A DNA stretch of 64,000 nucleotides from Hymenobacter monticola (GTDB taxonomy: Bacteria > Bacteroidota > Bacteroidia > Cytophagales > Hymenobacteraceae), in NCBI RefSeq assembly GCF_022811645.1, contig NZ_CP094534.1, forward strand, positions 3,472,001 through 3,536,000. The letters are read 5' to 3'. Below, one piece after another: positions 28,301 through 37,094 of the stretch; positions within the stretch are counted from its first letter, which is position 1, and each line of letters opens with the position of its first letter. The position numbers were made by a program, and so were the translations under genes. The notes beneath the pieces were generated by a model. It worked only from the letters and a program-made list of their open reading frames with translations, did no database searches and had not been told where the DNA came from.

Positions 28301-28474
28301 CCCGGCCTGGGCAGCGTGCGCGTGTACGTCACCGGCCGCAACGTCTTCACCCTGACGAAATACACGGGCTACGACCCCGAAACGCCGGGCATTGGCGTGT
28401 TTGGTCGCGGCGTCGACGATGGCAGCTACCCGAACATCCGGTCTTACACCGCGGGCCTGCAAGTCAATTTCTAA
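25355..28474 (+). CDS. SusC/RagA-family TonB-dependent outer-membrane transporter
   Basis: 1,039 residues from the ATG at 25355. After a signal peptide, a carboxypeptidase-regulatory-like domain (GRITDEKGAGIPGVTVLVKG ... GRYSLVAPANATLVFSFVGY), a TonB-box-like segment (SEVVVVGYLAQ), a plug domain (PVPTLAQSIQGRTPGVQVEG, VIRGIGSFSNGSNPLYVIDG, IESVTVLKDASSTAVYGSRG) and a 22-strand-type barrel ending GLQVNF. SusC proteins import oligosaccharides across the outer membrane using TonB energy, with SusD as the lid. It is the first gene of the unit SusC-SusD-GH43-GH43-symporter, behind two operators. The substrate, arabino-oligosaccharide, is inferred from the neighbours. Confidence 0.95.
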   Translation: MKKSVPKTPGLALPALLGGLLLLPGTGQATIATAAPVLSPAWQVVDGPVTGRITDEKGAGIPGVTVLVKGTSNGTQTDVDGRYSLVAPANATLVFSFVGYTSQEIAVGGRSTIDTQLAVSAQGLSEVVVVGYLAQDRQNVTSAVSSLNVQEANKAPVPTLAQSIQGRTPGVQVEGSGAPGAVPNIVIRGIGSFSNGSNPLYVIDGLWTDNIRDVSPNDIESVTVLKDASSTAVYGSRGANGVIVVTTKRGASGAPKVSFNGYTGVESIYKQYDLTNHSEWADRSAVAYANAGLPPLAGANKAGGTFTNAVDTDWQKEFFQTGKIEDYNLTFSGGSREGKNAGNFLISGGYFNQQGVVKGPSFERYSVRLNSGLTRGRLKVGQSALLTHINTRLLNDIAFVDVLTMLPGIPVRNPATTSGYGYGTAALFNYSVNPVAAQEIRNNTQTNERLQASANGEFSFTDYLSYRLNLGLEMHLFADKDFRKEGRIRLGNPDTGETYLFEGRGTQRTLLVENTLNFNKRFGDHSVNALVGYSEQTYNFNNATARTTGFNALPQYYPILNAGTSTAPTVGGFIDEWAKRSYFSQLNYDYKNRYLVTASFRRDGSSRFDPSRQYGNFGAASVGWRVSEEEFFKSAVPFVSNLKLRASYGVNGNDNVPGSYLYQTSVNQNVNYVLGSGQVITNGAIQIGLESKNLHWESRYTSDAGLDLGLLDNRLTLSADYYVSTTEDALVNPPLPTYIGSFNAAPFTNLGKIRNQGFELGLGYHDNRKAFTYGADLALTTIKNEVLALSELQPNIPGAINLTRTTVGQPISRLYLMQMVGIFQTQDEINNYKSANGTVIQPNAKPGDVKYEDVDGDGTINTDKDRKFVGNPFPKLQFGLNLNAGYKGFDLSVFFQGVTGNDVFNSTRASLDQLDGQTNFRRDVEPWTEQNRSTTTPRLVNGGSNGMNTLRQTTRWVEDGSYLRLRNIQLGYTLPASLSNRVPGLGSVRVYVTGRNVFTLTKYTGYDPETPGIGVFGRGVDDGSYPNIRSYTAGLQVNF

Positions 28475-28537
28475 TAGCAAATGACGCCGTGGCCCCCAGG
28501 GCCGGCGGCCTCTTTCCCATCCTTTTGCTTTCTTCCC

Positions 28538-30052
28538 ATGAAACGCTATAAAATTTCCACCTTCCTGCTGGCCGGGGCGATGCTGCTGAGCACCGCCGGC
28601 TGCAAGAACGACCTGCTGGACAAAGTGAACCCCAACGAGCCCAGCACCGGCCAGTTCTGGAAAACCCAGGACGACGCCGTGCGCTCGGTCACGGCCATGT
28701 ACTCGGGCCTGCAGTACATCGGCACCTACAGCCAGCGCTGGCACTTCGCCACCGTGCCCCGCTCCGACGAAGCCTTCAGCCAAAGCCCCTACGTGGAGCT
28801 GGCCCAGTACACCCGCTTCATCCAGGCCAACACCACGTTCGAGTATTCGCTCTTCATGTGGATTGACTTCTACCGGACCATCTTCCGGTGCAATCAAATT
28901 ATTGACCGGGTGCCTGGCATCCCGATGGACGACAACCTGAAGAAGCGCCTGGTGGCCGAAGCGCGCTTTGTGCGCGGTCTGTGCTACTACGATATGTCGA
29001 TGACCTTCGGCAACGTGCCGCTGAACCTGGTGAACGCCGACGCCTCAACCCGCGTGCCCCAGGGCACGGTGCAATCAGTGCAGGAGCAGGTAATCAAGGA
29101 CCTGCTGGCCGCCAAGCCCGACCTGCCCCTGACCTACGACGCCGCCAACAAGGGCCGCGCCACGCGCGGCGCCGCCGCCGGCCTGCTGGGCCGCGTGTAC
29201 ATGCAGCAGCGCCTCTGGGCTGAGGCCTCGGCCCAGTTTACCGAAGTCATCAGCTCGGGCCAGTACTCACTGGTGCCGAACTACGTCGATAACTTCACCA
29301 TGGCCAACGAGAACAACAGCGAGTCGCTGTTCGAAGTCCAGTTTTCGGATGCCTCCATCGTGGGCGGGCAGGACTTTGCCGGGGCCGGTGAAGGCAACGA
29401 GCGGGCCCAGTTTTTTGCGCCTCCCGGCATTGGCTACACCGACGTGGAAGCCCGCCGCTGGATATTCGACGAGTTCACGGACCGCACCGCCACCAACCAG
29501 GTGGACCCGCGCCGGGATGTGACCCTGTTCAGCGCCGTGGGCACGCCCACGGTGTACGGCCAGGCCTTTGGGGTGGGCGGCCTCAACCTGAACCCCTCGC
29601 GCTACTTCTGGCGCAAGTACCAGAACGACCGCACCAAACCCACCGAAAACTTCTTCTCCGGCATCAACATCCGCCTGCTGCGCTACGCCGACGTGCTGCT
29701 GATGCAAGCCGAGGCGCTGAACGAGCAAAACCGCCCCGCCGATGCCGCCGCCCTGGTGAACCAGGTGCGCCAGCGCCCCTCCGTGAACCTGACGCCCATT
29801 TCCACATCCCTCTCGCAGACGGCCATGCGCACCCAGATTCGCCACGAGCGGGTCACCGAACTGTCGGGCGAAGGCATGCGTTGGTACGACATCAACCGCT
29901 ACGGCCTGCTCGACAACCAGGCCGGCATCGACGAGTTGAAACTCCGCGACTCCGACTTCAACAACTTCACGCTGGGCAAGTCCAAGCTGCTGCCCATTCC
30001 GCAGACCGACATCGACATCGACCGCAGCATCGTGCAAAACCCCGGTTACTAA
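28538..30052 (+). CDS. SusD/RagB-family glycan-binding lipoprotein
   Basis: 504 residues from the ATG at 28538. Lipoprotein signal MKRYKISTFLLAGAMLLSTAGC with Cys 22, then the SusD opening KNDLLDKVNPNEPSTGQFWK. TPR-like helical elements follow (VAEARFVRGLCYYDMSMTFG, KGRATRGAAAGLLGRVYMQQ) and the typical ending (IRHERVTELSGEGMRWYDIN, KSKLLPIPQTDIDIDRSIVQ, NPGY). It is surface-anchored and captures polysaccharide for its SusC partner, 63 bp upstream. An upstream in-frame start at 28481 is rejected because it would precede the lipobox by 40 residues. Confidence 0.95.
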   Translation: MKRYKISTFLLAGAMLLSTAGCKNDLLDKVNPNEPSTGQFWKTQDDAVRSVTAMYSGLQYIGTYSQRWHFATVPRSDEAFSQSPYVELAQYTRFIQANTTFEYSLFMWIDFYRTIFRCNQIIDRVPGIPMDDNLKKRLVAEARFVRGLCYYDMSMTFGNVPLNLVNADASTRVPQGTVQSVQEQVIKDLLAAKPDLPLTYDAANKGRATRGAAAGLLGRVYMQQRLWAEASAQFTEVISSGQYSLVPNYVDNFTMANENNSESLFEVQFSDASIVGGQDFAGAGEGNERAQFFAPPGIGYTDVEARRWIFDEFTDRTATNQVDPRRDVTLFSAVGTPTVYGQAFGVGGLNLNPSRYFWRKYQNDRTKPTENFFSGINIRLLRYADVLLMQAEALNEQNRPADAAALVNQVRQRPSVNLTPISTSLSQTAMRTQIRHERVTELSGEGMRWYDINRYGLLDNQAGIDELKLRDSDFNNFTLGKSKLLPIPQTDIDIDRSIVQNPGY

Positions 30053-30147
30053 GCTACAAAGCCGCACAACCGCTGTTCCGGAGCAATACCGGAGCGGCGG
30101 TTGTTTGGGCTGTGGACCTTTCCGCTTCACCTTTCCTTCCTTTGCCG

Positions 30148-31218
30148 ATGCGTTATTTCCTACCCCTGGCCCGCGCGTTTGCGGTGTCGCTGCTGATGCT
30201 GCCGGGCGCGGCCTGCCAGAAAACCAAGCCGGCGCCGTTTGTGCCGGTGGTGCCCACCGTCAACTCGGGCCCCACATTCGTGAACCCGCTGCTGCCCTCC
30301 GGCCCCGACCCGTGGGTGTACCAGAAGGACGGGTTTTACTACTACATGCACACGCTGAACGACCGGCTGGCCATCTGGAAAACCCCCAAAATGTCGGACC
30401 TAGGCACCACGCCCAGCCAGGTGGTCTGGACGCCGCCGGCCAACAGCCCGGCCGCCGGCAACCTGTGGGCGCCGGAGCTCTACTTCCTCGACGGCAAGTG
30501 GTACATCTACTACACGGCCGGGCCCGCCGGCACCAACCTGGGCCTGCAGCGCACCTGGGTGCTCGAAAACTCCTCGGCCGACCCCACCACCGGGAGTTGG
30601 GTTGACAAGGGCCGTATCTTCAATGCCGGTGAGGACTACTGGGCCATCGACGGCACGGTGCTGGAGCAAAACGGCAACCGCTACCTTATCTGGTCGGGCC
30701 ACAACGGCATCGACGGCGTGCAGCGCCTCTACATCTCGCAAATGAGCAACCCCTGGACCCTGACCGGGCCGCGGGTGGAGCTGTCGCGGCCGCAATACGC
30801 CTGGGAACTCAACGGCTTCGGCGTGAACGAAGGCCCCGAAATCCTGAAGCGCGGCAACAAAACCCATTTGGTGTACTCGGCCAGCTTTTGCGGCACCGAC
30901 CAGTACGTGCTGGGCATGATGACGGCCAGCAGCACTGCCGACCCCATGTTGCCGGCCTCGTGGGTGAAGGCGGCCACGCCGGTATTCTCCCAAAACCCCG
31001 CCAACCGGGCCTACGCCACCGGCCACAACGCCTTCTTCAAATCCAAGGATGGCAGCGAAGACTGGATTATCTACCACGCCAACTCCAATCCCAATGAGGG
31101 CTGCGTGGAAAAGCGCAACCCGCGCATGCAAAAGTTTACCTGGAATGCCGACGACACGCCCAACTTCGGCACGCCCGTGGCCGTTGGCACGGCCGTCACC
31201 AAGCCCAGCGGCGAGTAG
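30148..31218 (+). CDS. GH43 glycosidase lipoprotein, probable exo-acting alpha-L-arabinofuranosidase
   Basis: 356 residues. Lipoprotein signal ending LPGAAC (Cys 23). Five-bladed propeller glycosidase: general base D54 in GPDPWVYQKDGFYYYM, the pKa-tuning Asp D168 in YWAIDGTV, general acid E228 in GVNEGPEI. The ending MQKFTWNADDTPNFGTPVAVG matches GH43 arabinofuranosidases of the exo-1,5-arabinan type, but subfamily is my inference. Start at the ATG at 30148; longer frames upstream overlap the SusD gene. It lies 95 bp after SusD, in the same unit. Probably located on the outer surface or periplasmic face, trimming arabinan chains. Confidence 0.9.
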   Translation: MRYFLPLARAFAVSLLMLPGAACQKTKPAPFVPVVPTVNSGPTFVNPLLPSGPDPWVYQKDGFYYYMHTLNDRLAIWKTPKMSDLGTTPSQVVWTPPANSPAAGNLWAPELYFLDGKWYIYYTAGPAGTNLGLQRTWVLENSSADPTTGSWVDKGRIFNAGEDYWAIDGTVLEQNGNRYLIWSGHNGIDGVQRLYISQMSNPWTLTGPRVELSRPQYAWELNGFGVNEGPEILKRGNKTHLVYSASFCGTDQYVLGMMTASSTADPMLPASWVKAATPVFSQNPANRAYATGHNAFFKSKDGSEDWIIYHANSNPNEGCVEKRNPRMQKFTWNADDTPNFGTPVAVGTAVTKPSGE

Positions 31219-31269
31219 CCGGCCCGCCTTGTTCTTTCTTCGTTGACCTATTTTAACCCACCCGTTTCT

Positions 31270-32988
31270 ATGTTCTTCCTGCTATCCTCCGCCCTGCCGG
31301 CGCTTACGCCGGCCCGGGGCCACCGCTCATGGCTGCGCTGGGTGGCCCTGCTTTTTTTAATGGTTGTCTTGGCGCGCCCGGCCTCGGCGCTGCAGGGCGC
31401 CCAGGGTGTGCACGACCCCTCCACCATCGTGAAAGAGGGCAACAAATACTGGATTTTCGCCACCGGCCAGGGCGTCTACAGCATGTATTCCACCGACTTG
31501 GTGAACTGGACGGCCGGGCCGCGCCCGGTTTTCGTCAACAACAACTACCCGAGCTGGATTAACACCAAGGTGCCGGGCTTCCAGGGCAACTTCTGGGCGC
31601 CGGAGTGCATTTTCATGAACGGCAAGTACTACCTGTACTACTCCTGCTCCACGTTCGGCTCGAAGATTTCGGCCATTGGCCTGGCCACCAACGTGACCCT
31701 GGACCCCGCCAACCCCAGCTACAATTGGGTCGACGAAGGCGAAGTGGTGTCGTCCAACGCCGGCAGCAGCGCCAATGCCATCGACCCGGCCATCTTCAAA
31801 GACACCAACGGCGATGTGTGGCTCAGCTACGGCTCCTTTTTCGGCGGCCTGCGGGTGCAGCAGTTGAACGCAACCACCGGCAAGCCCCTGGCCGGCAGCA
31901 CGGCCGTGGCGGTGGGCGCCGGCAATACCGAAGCCGCCTACCTCACCAAGCGCGGCAACTTCTACTACCTGTTCATGAACCGCGGCGCCTGCTGCAACGG
32001 CCTTAACAGCACCTACTACATTGTGGTGGGCCGCTCCACGTCGCCCACCGGCCCTTTCCTGGACCAGAACGGCGTGAACCTGAACACCAACACCGGCGGC
32101 TCGGTGGTGCTCAACGTGTCGGGCCGCTACGTGGGCCCCGGCCACGCCGGCATCTTTGAAGAAGGCGGCGTCAGCTATTTCTCGCACCACTACTACGACG
32201 GCGACGACAACGGCGCACCCAAGCTGGGCCTGGCCAAGCTGACCTGGGACGCGGCCAACTGGCCCGTGGTGAGCCGCGACTGGGTGACCCCGGGCCGGTA
32301 CGAAATTGCCAGCCAAAACAGCTCCCTGGTGTGGCAGGCGCAGGGCTGCACCGGCGCCGCGGGCGAGGCCATCACGCAAGGCACGCGCACCGGCCAACCC
32401 TGCCAGCAGTGGGACGTGGTATCGGCCGGCGACGGCGAATACCGCATCGAAAACGCCGTTAGCAGCATGGCGGCCGGCGTGGTCGGCTGCTCGTCGGCCA
32501 ACGGCGCCGCGCTGGAACTGGCTACTTCCATCAACAACCCGTGCCGCCTGTTCCGCATCGACCGGGCCAACGACGGCACCCTAGTGTTTGCCTCGGCCAA
32601 CGGCAACCGGGTGGTGGAAGTTCCCTCGGCCTCCACGGCGCCGGGCACCCGGCTGGCTTTGTTCAACTACAACGGCTGCCTCTGCCAGCGCTGGCGCCTC
32701 ACCGTGAACGGGGTGCTGGGCACGGCGGCTGCCCAGCCATTGCGCGACGTGAGCATCTACCCGGTACCGGCCGTGCAAGGCCATTTCACGGTTGACCTCG
32801 GGGCTGGCAAGGCGGCTGAAGCAACAACTGTGGCGGTGTCCAACCTGACAGGCCAAGTGGTTTTCCGTCAGGTGTTCGGTGCTCAGCAAGCCAGGCTCAG
32901 CGTGGAAGCCGGCCTGAAGCCCGGCATCTACTTGGTGCAAGTGGAGCGGGGCGGCCGCTGGCATTCGCAGAAGCTCAGCGTGCAGTAG
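31270..32988 (+). CDS. GH43 endo-arabinanase with trefoil-like domain and T9SS tail
   Basis: 572 residues from the ATG at 31270. N-terminal signal anchor (LRWVALLFLMVVLARPASAL), then the catalytic propeller: base D49 in VHDPSTIVKEGNKYWIF, D172 in NAIDPAIFKD, acid E221 in NTEAAYLTKRG; YYSCSTFG and NRGACCNGLNSTYY are marks of arabinan endo-1,5-alpha-L-arabinosidases. Residues about 360-490 form a trefoil/ricin-like module (YEIASQNSSLVWQAQGCTG, QQWDVVSAGDGEYRIEN, CLCQRWRLT). The end (VSIYPVPAVQGHFTVDLG ... GIYLVQVERGGRW) is a T9SS sorting domain, so it should act at the cell surface. It is 51 bp after the previous GH43 and is a paralogue of the gene at 35202. Confidence 0.93.
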   Translation: MFFLLSSALPALTPARGHRSWLRWVALLFLMVVLARPASALQGAQGVHDPSTIVKEGNKYWIFATGQGVYSMYSTDLVNWTAGPRPVFVNNNYPSWINTKVPGFQGNFWAPECIFMNGKYYLYYSCSTFGSKISAIGLATNVTLDPANPSYNWVDEGEVVSSNAGSSANAIDPAIFKDTNGDVWLSYGSFFGGLRVQQLNATTGKPLAGSTAVAVGAGNTEAAYLTKRGNFYYLFMNRGACCNGLNSTYYIVVGRSTSPTGPFLDQNGVNLNTNTGGSVVLNVSGRYVGPGHAGIFEEGGVSYFSHHYYDGDDNGAPKLGLAKLTWDAANWPVVSRDWVTPGRYEIASQNSSLVWQAQGCTGAAGEAITQGTRTGQPCQQWDVVSAGDGEYRIENAVSSMAAGVVGCSSANGAALELATSINNPCRLFRIDRANDGTLVFASANGNRVVEVPSASTAPGTRLALFNYNGCLCQRWRLTVNGVLGTAAAQPLRDVSIYPVPAVQGHFTVDLGAGKAAEATTVAVSNLTGQVVFRQVFGAQQARLSVEAGLKPGIYLVQVERGGRWHSQKLSVQ

Positions 32989-33113
32989 CGCACCGGCAGG
33001 CAACTCAGCGGCACCGTGACGGACCAGCAAGTGCCCAATAAGAACGGCCAGCCGGACGAAGTGGCGTTTGGCGGCCGCTAGCAGGAAACAACCATAGGGC
33101 TGGTTAGAAATAA

Positions 33114-33212
33114 GAACGTCATGCTGAGCGCAGTCGAAGCATCTCTACCGCTTCGTTGCAAAGGCTCAGACAAAGCAGTGGAGATGCTTCGACTGCGCTC
33201 AGCATGACGTTC
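33114..33212. repeat. Long palindromic intergenic repeat, copy 1
   Basis: Perfect 32-bp inverted arms (33114-33145 and 33181-33212) beginning GAACGTCATGCTGAGCGCAG, around a 35-bp centre. A second copy lies at 42881-42975, and single related arms at 16855-16886. It sits between the GH43 gene and the symporter gene and could fold into a strong RNA hairpin inside the polycistronic message. Confidence 0.9.
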
Positions 33213-33273
33213 GGGTCTAAAATATACCTCCCGCATCAAGCCGATTTCTCTATCAAATTCCCACTCCCACCCA

Positions 33274-34974
33274 ATGCGGAATAACCTTACTACGCTGGAC
33301 CTGCTGGTCTTTTTCGTTTACCTGATTGGGGTGTCGGCCTACGGCTTCTACATCTACCAAAGTAAAAAGAAGGCCGAGCAGAGCACCAAAGACTACTTCC
33401 TGGCCGAAGGTTCGCTCACGTGGTGGGCCATTGGCGCCAGCATGATTGCGTCGAACATCTCGGCCGAGCAGTTCATTGGCATGTCGGGGTCCGGCTTCAA
33501 AGTGGGGGTGGCCGTGGCTGCCTACGAATGGGTGGCGGCCGTGGTGCTCATCATCGTGGCCGTGTTCTTTATGCCGGTGTACCTGAAGAATAAAATCTTC
33601 ACGATGCCGCAGTTTCTGGAGCAGCGCTACAACTCCACGCTTAGCCTGATAATGAGCATTTTCTGGCTGTTTCTGTACGTACTGGTCAACCTGACTTCCA
33701 TCCTGTACCTCGGCGCGCTGGCCTTGAGCAACCTAGTGGGCGGCGACTCCTTCCACGTCATCATTGTGCTGCTGGCCCTGTTCTCGCTGCTCATCTCCAT
33801 TGGGGGTATGAAGGTGGTTGGCTACACCGACGTGGTGCAGGTGGTGGTGCTAGTAGTGGGCGGCCTGGTGACCACCTACATTGCCCTCACGCTGGTCAGC
33901 ACCAAGTTTGGCCTGGGCGGCGGCGCCCTCTCTGGTTTCAACGCCCTGATGGAAAAGGCCCCCGACCACTTCCATATGATATTCTCCAAGCCTACGGGCG
34001 CTACGCCGCAGGTGGAAGTCGATAAGTACCTGGCCCTGCCCGGCATTGCCATGTACCTGGCCGGCCAGTGGATTGTGAACCTGAACTACTGGGGCTGCAA
34101 CCAATACATCACCCAGCGCGCCCTGGGCGCCGACCTGCACACGGCCCGCACGGGCATCCTGTTCGCCGGCATCCTCAAGCTGATGATGCCCGTGATTGTG
34201 ATGCTGCCCGGTATTGCCGCCTACGTGCTCTACCGCAACGGCAGCCTGCAGGCCGAGATGGCCTCCACCGGCGCTTTCAACTCCGACAACGCCTACTCGG
34301 CCATTCTCACCTTCCTGCCCAACGGCCTGAAGGGCCTGAGCATGGCCGCGCTCACGGCGGCTATTGTGGCTTCGCTGGCCGGCAAGGTCAACTCGATTTC
34401 GACCATCTTCACCCTCGACATCTACAAGCGCTACCTCAACCAGGACGCTTCGGAGAAGAAGCAGGTTTGGGTGGGCCGCCTCACCATTCTGGCGGCCGTG
34501 GTGCTCAGCGTGGCCATGACGTGGAAAGACCTGCTCGGCATCGGCGGCGAGGGCGGTTTCCAGTTCATTCAGAAGTACACGGGCTTCATTTCGCCCGGCA
34601 TCCTGGCGGTGTTCCTGCTGGGCATGTTCTGGAAGCGCACCACCGCTACGGCGGGCATCGTGGGCATCTTGGCGGGCTTTGCCATGTCGGTGTTTTTCAA
34701 CAACTATGCGCCCGCGGTGCTGGGGCCCGAAACCCTTTTGTACACCGCCTTCCGCAACTCGGCCGGCGTATACGAAATCCCCTTCCTGATTTGCATGGGC
34801 CTGTCGTTCGTCTTCACCATGGTGCTGATGATAGTGGTAAGCCTGGCCGGCCCGGTACTCAACCCCAAAGCCATTCAGCTTGACTCCAGCATGTTCAAGG
34901 TGAGCCGGCAAACCTTGTCGCTCATTGTCATCACCATGCTGTTGCTGACGGCGCTGTACGCCAAGTTCTGGTAG
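33274..34974 (+). CDS. Sodium/solute symporter (SSS family), probable arabinose importer
   Basis: 566 residues with about 13-14 hydrophobic segments and no signal peptide. SSS family marks: YFLAEGSLTWWAIGASMIAS, ISAEQFIGMSGSGFKVG, WIVNLNYWGCNQYITQRAL and MAALTAAIVASLAGKVNSIS, where the last holds the Ser/Thr of the second sodium site region. This group resembles sodium/sugar (SGLT-like) transporters of the inner membrane. It is the last gene of the SusC unit, 285 bp after the endo-arabinanase and followed by a hairpin at 34985. The sugar, probably arabinose or a short arabino-oligosaccharide, is inferred from context. Confidence 0.93.
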   Translation: MRNNLTTLDLLVFFVYLIGVSAYGFYIYQSKKKAEQSTKDYFLAEGSLTWWAIGASMIASNISAEQFIGMSGSGFKVGVAVAAYEWVAAVVLIIVAVFFMPVYLKNKIFTMPQFLEQRYNSTLSLIMSIFWLFLYVLVNLTSILYLGALALSNLVGGDSFHVIIVLLALFSLLISIGGMKVVGYTDVVQVVVLVVGGLVTTYIALTLVSTKFGLGGGALSGFNALMEKAPDHFHMIFSKPTGATPQVEVDKYLALPGIAMYLAGQWIVNLNYWGCNQYITQRALGADLHTARTGILFAGILKLMMPVIVMLPGIAAYVLYRNGSLQAEMASTGAFNSDNAYSAILTFLPNGLKGLSMAALTAAIVASLAGKVNSISTIFTLDIYKRYLNQDASEKKQVWVGRLTILAAVVLSVAMTWKDLLGIGGEGGFQFIQKYTGFISPGILAVFLLGMFWKRTTATAGIVGILAGFAMSVFFNNYAPAVLGPETLLYTAFRNSAGVYEIPFLICMGLSFVFTMVLMIVVSLAGPVLNPKAIQLDSSMFKVSRQTLSLIVITMLLLTALYAKFW

Positions 34975-34984
34975 CCAAATAAGC

Positions 34985-35006
34985 GAGCCCTGCACACGCA
35001 GGGCTC
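34985..35006 (+). terminator. Terminator-like hairpin ending the SusC unit
   Basis: A perfect 9-bp stem GAGCCCTGC / GCAGGGCTC with loop ACAC, 10 bp after the symporter stop. It is followed only by ACTTATT, so it is a weak or atypical terminator. An operator copy starts 15 bp later. Confidence 0.7.
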
Positions 35007-35021
35007 ACTTATTCGCATTCA

Positions 35022-35037
35022 ACACAAACGATTGTGT
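35022..35037. promoter_or_regulatory. LacI-type operator copy 3
   Basis: ACACAAACGATTGTGT, the exact consensus, extended to a near-perfect 20-bp inverted repeat (CAACACAAACGATTGTGTTG). It lies 164 bp before the ATG of the second endo-arabinanase and after the terminator of the preceding unit. Confidence 0.87.
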
Positions 35038-35201
35038 TGAATATAGTCGCTGATTTACTTATGGTTAAAACCCCTGCACTCCGAATGAAAGGGTTAACGC
35101 TTTCCGCTTAGCATAGCTGCTGAGTGGCTTGCCTGGCGCTCAACGGCGGTAGGTTTTTTTTCTGGTTACAATTTCTCTTTTCACCACCAATTCCCACTTC
35201 T

Positions 35202-36983
35202 ATGAAAAGCAGTTTTACGTCCGCCCACCAGCCCCTTGCGGGCTCTTCTATTCATGCCGCGCTCAAGCGCTTGCTGCCCGCTCGGCTGGGCGGCGCGTGG
35301 CGACTGGCCGCATTAGTGCTGTTACTTGGCACCTTGAGCCGGCCTGCCCTGGCCCTGCAGGGCAACGACAATTGCCATGACCCGTCGTCCATTGTGAAGG
35401 ATGGCAACAAGTACTGGATTTTTACTACCGGCACCGACATCTACGCCATGTATTCCTACGACCTAGTGAAGTGGGAATCGGGCCCGCAGTCGGTGTTCAA
35501 TGGTTTCCGGCCGGCCTGGATAGCGAACCGCGTGCCCGGCTTTACCGGCGAGTACTGGGCCCCCGAGTGCGTGTACCGCAACGGCAAGTACTACCTGTAC
35601 TACTCCTGCTCCACGTTCGGCTCCAACGTGTCGGCCATTGGCGTGGCCACCAACGTTACCCTGGACCCCGCCAATCCCAACTACCAATGGATTGACCAGG
35701 GCGAAGTGGTGGCGAGCGGCAGCAATGGCGCCTGCAACGCCATCGACCCTGCCATCATCACCGACGCCGCCGGCGGCGTCTGGATGACCTACGGCTCGTT
35801 CTTCAAAGGGCTGGGCTTAATAAAGCTCGACGCCACCACCGGCAAACGCTCGGGCACCAGCTTCTACTGGCTGGCCGGCAACGTGGCCGCCGACGGCGTG
35901 ACGCGCAACAGCAGCGGGAGCGAAGCGCCCTACATTGTGCGCAACGGCAGCTACTACTACCTTTTCCTCAACAAAGGCGCCTGCTGCAAAGGCTCCAACA
36001 GCACCTACTACATCCAAGTAGGGCGGTCGACGAGCGTTACGGGCCCGTACCTCGATAAAAACGGCGTCGACCTGAACCAGAACGGCGGCACCACGCTCAT
36101 TGCCACCAGCGGCAAATACGTGGGGCCGGGCCACGTGGGCTTGTTTATCGAAAACGGCGCTAATTACCTTTCCCACCACTACTACGACAACACCCAGAAC
36201 GGCCGCGCCCGCCTCAGCGTGGGCAACATGGGCTACGACGGCGCCGGCTGGCCCTTCATCACCCGCGACTGGCTGGCCGCGGGCCAGTACACGCTCACCA
36301 ACCTCAGCAGCGGCAAGCGCTGGGACGATTGGGGCTGCACCGGCGCCCTCTACGAAAGCGTGGCGCAAGGCACCGCCGCCAACCTGACCTGCCAGAAGTG
36401 GAACCTGACGCCCGACGGCAACGGCGAGTACCGCATCACCACGGCCATGAGCAGCGGCCTGGCCGCCGAGGTAGTAGGCGGCAGCCCCAACAATGGCGCC
36501 CGCCTGCAACTGAACACCTACACCGGCGCCGCCAGCCAGCGCTTCAAAATAGAGCGGGCCAGCAACGGCACCTACGTGCTGGCCTCGGTGAACGGCAACC
36601 GCGTGGTGGAAGTACCGGCCTGCTCGGCCACCGCCGGCGTGCAGCTGGCCCTCTACGACTACCTGGCCAACGCCTGCCAGCAATGGACCATTGCCCCAGG
36701 CGCCGCCGGCCGCGCATTAGCCGTGCAAGATTCCAAAGGTGCCGCCTTCAGCGTGCTTCCCAACCCGGCGGTGCAGGGCCGCTTCGTGGTGAAGCTGGCG
36801 GAGGAGCTGGCCACCGGGCCGGTCACCATGACGCTGGCCGACGTGCAGGGCCGGGTGGTGTACCGCGGCAGCAGCGCGGGGCAGGCCGAGGTGCTGGTGG
36901 TGGCCGATGTACCGGCCGGACTGTACCTGCTGCGGGTGACCGGCGCGCAGCGCAGCTACTCAGCGAAAGTTGTCATTCAATAG
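35202..36983 (+). CDS. Second GH43 endo-arabinanase with trefoil-like domain and T9SS tail
   Basis: 593 residues from the ATG at 35202. Hydrophobic signal region (WRLAALVLLLGTLSRPALAL). Catalytic residues: base D60 in CHDPSSIVKDGNKYWIF, D182 in NAIDPAIITD, acid E241 in GSEAPYIVRNGSYYYLF; YYSCSTFG and NKGACCKGSNSTYY as in the paralogue at 31270. The trefoil-like module follows (YTLTNLSSGKRWDDWGCTG ... EYRITTAMSSGLAAEVVGGS ... CQQWTIAPG), then a T9SS domain (FSVLPNPAVQGRFVVKLAEE ... GLYLLRVTGAQRSYSAKVVI). Compared with its paralogue, it has a longer loop before the acid residue. It has its own operator 164 bp upstream and is followed by another GH43 gene. Confidence 0.93.
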   Translation: MKSSFTSAHQPLAGSSIHAALKRLLPARLGGAWRLAALVLLLGTLSRPALALQGNDNCHDPSSIVKDGNKYWIFTTGTDIYAMYSYDLVKWESGPQSVFNGFRPAWIANRVPGFTGEYWAPECVYRNGKYYLYYSCSTFGSNVSAIGVATNVTLDPANPNYQWIDQGEVVASGSNGACNAIDPAIITDAAGGVWMTYGSFFKGLGLIKLDATTGKRSGTSFYWLAGNVAADGVTRNSSGSEAPYIVRNGSYYYLFLNKGACCKGSNSTYYIQVGRSTSVTGPYLDKNGVDLNQNGGTTLIATSGKYVGPGHVGLFIENGANYLSHHYYDNTQNGRARLSVGNMGYDGAGWPFITRDWLAAGQYTLTNLSSGKRWDDWGCTGALYESVAQGTAANLTCQKWNLTPDGNGEYRITTAMSSGLAAEVVGGSPNNGARLQLNTYTGAASQRFKIERASNGTYVLASVNGNRVVEVPACSATAGVQLALYDYLANACQQWTIAPGAAGRALAVQDSKGAAFSVLPNPAVQGRFVVKLAEELATGPVTMTLADVQGRVVYRGSSAGQAEVLVVADVPAGLYLLRVTGAQRSYSAKVVIQ

Positions 36984-37094
36984 AGCCGGCCGCGGCGGGG
37001 TAGAAACCTAAGAAAAAGCCCTTAATAGCCGAATAAGAACCGTAGCAGGGCGGGCAGCATGAAGCGGCCTGCCAGATACATAATCCCCAGTGCA

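Noticed and set aside
26531..28897. 788-codon open frame opposite SusC
   Set aside because: Antisense artefact; SusC and SusD on the plus strand are complete and canonical.
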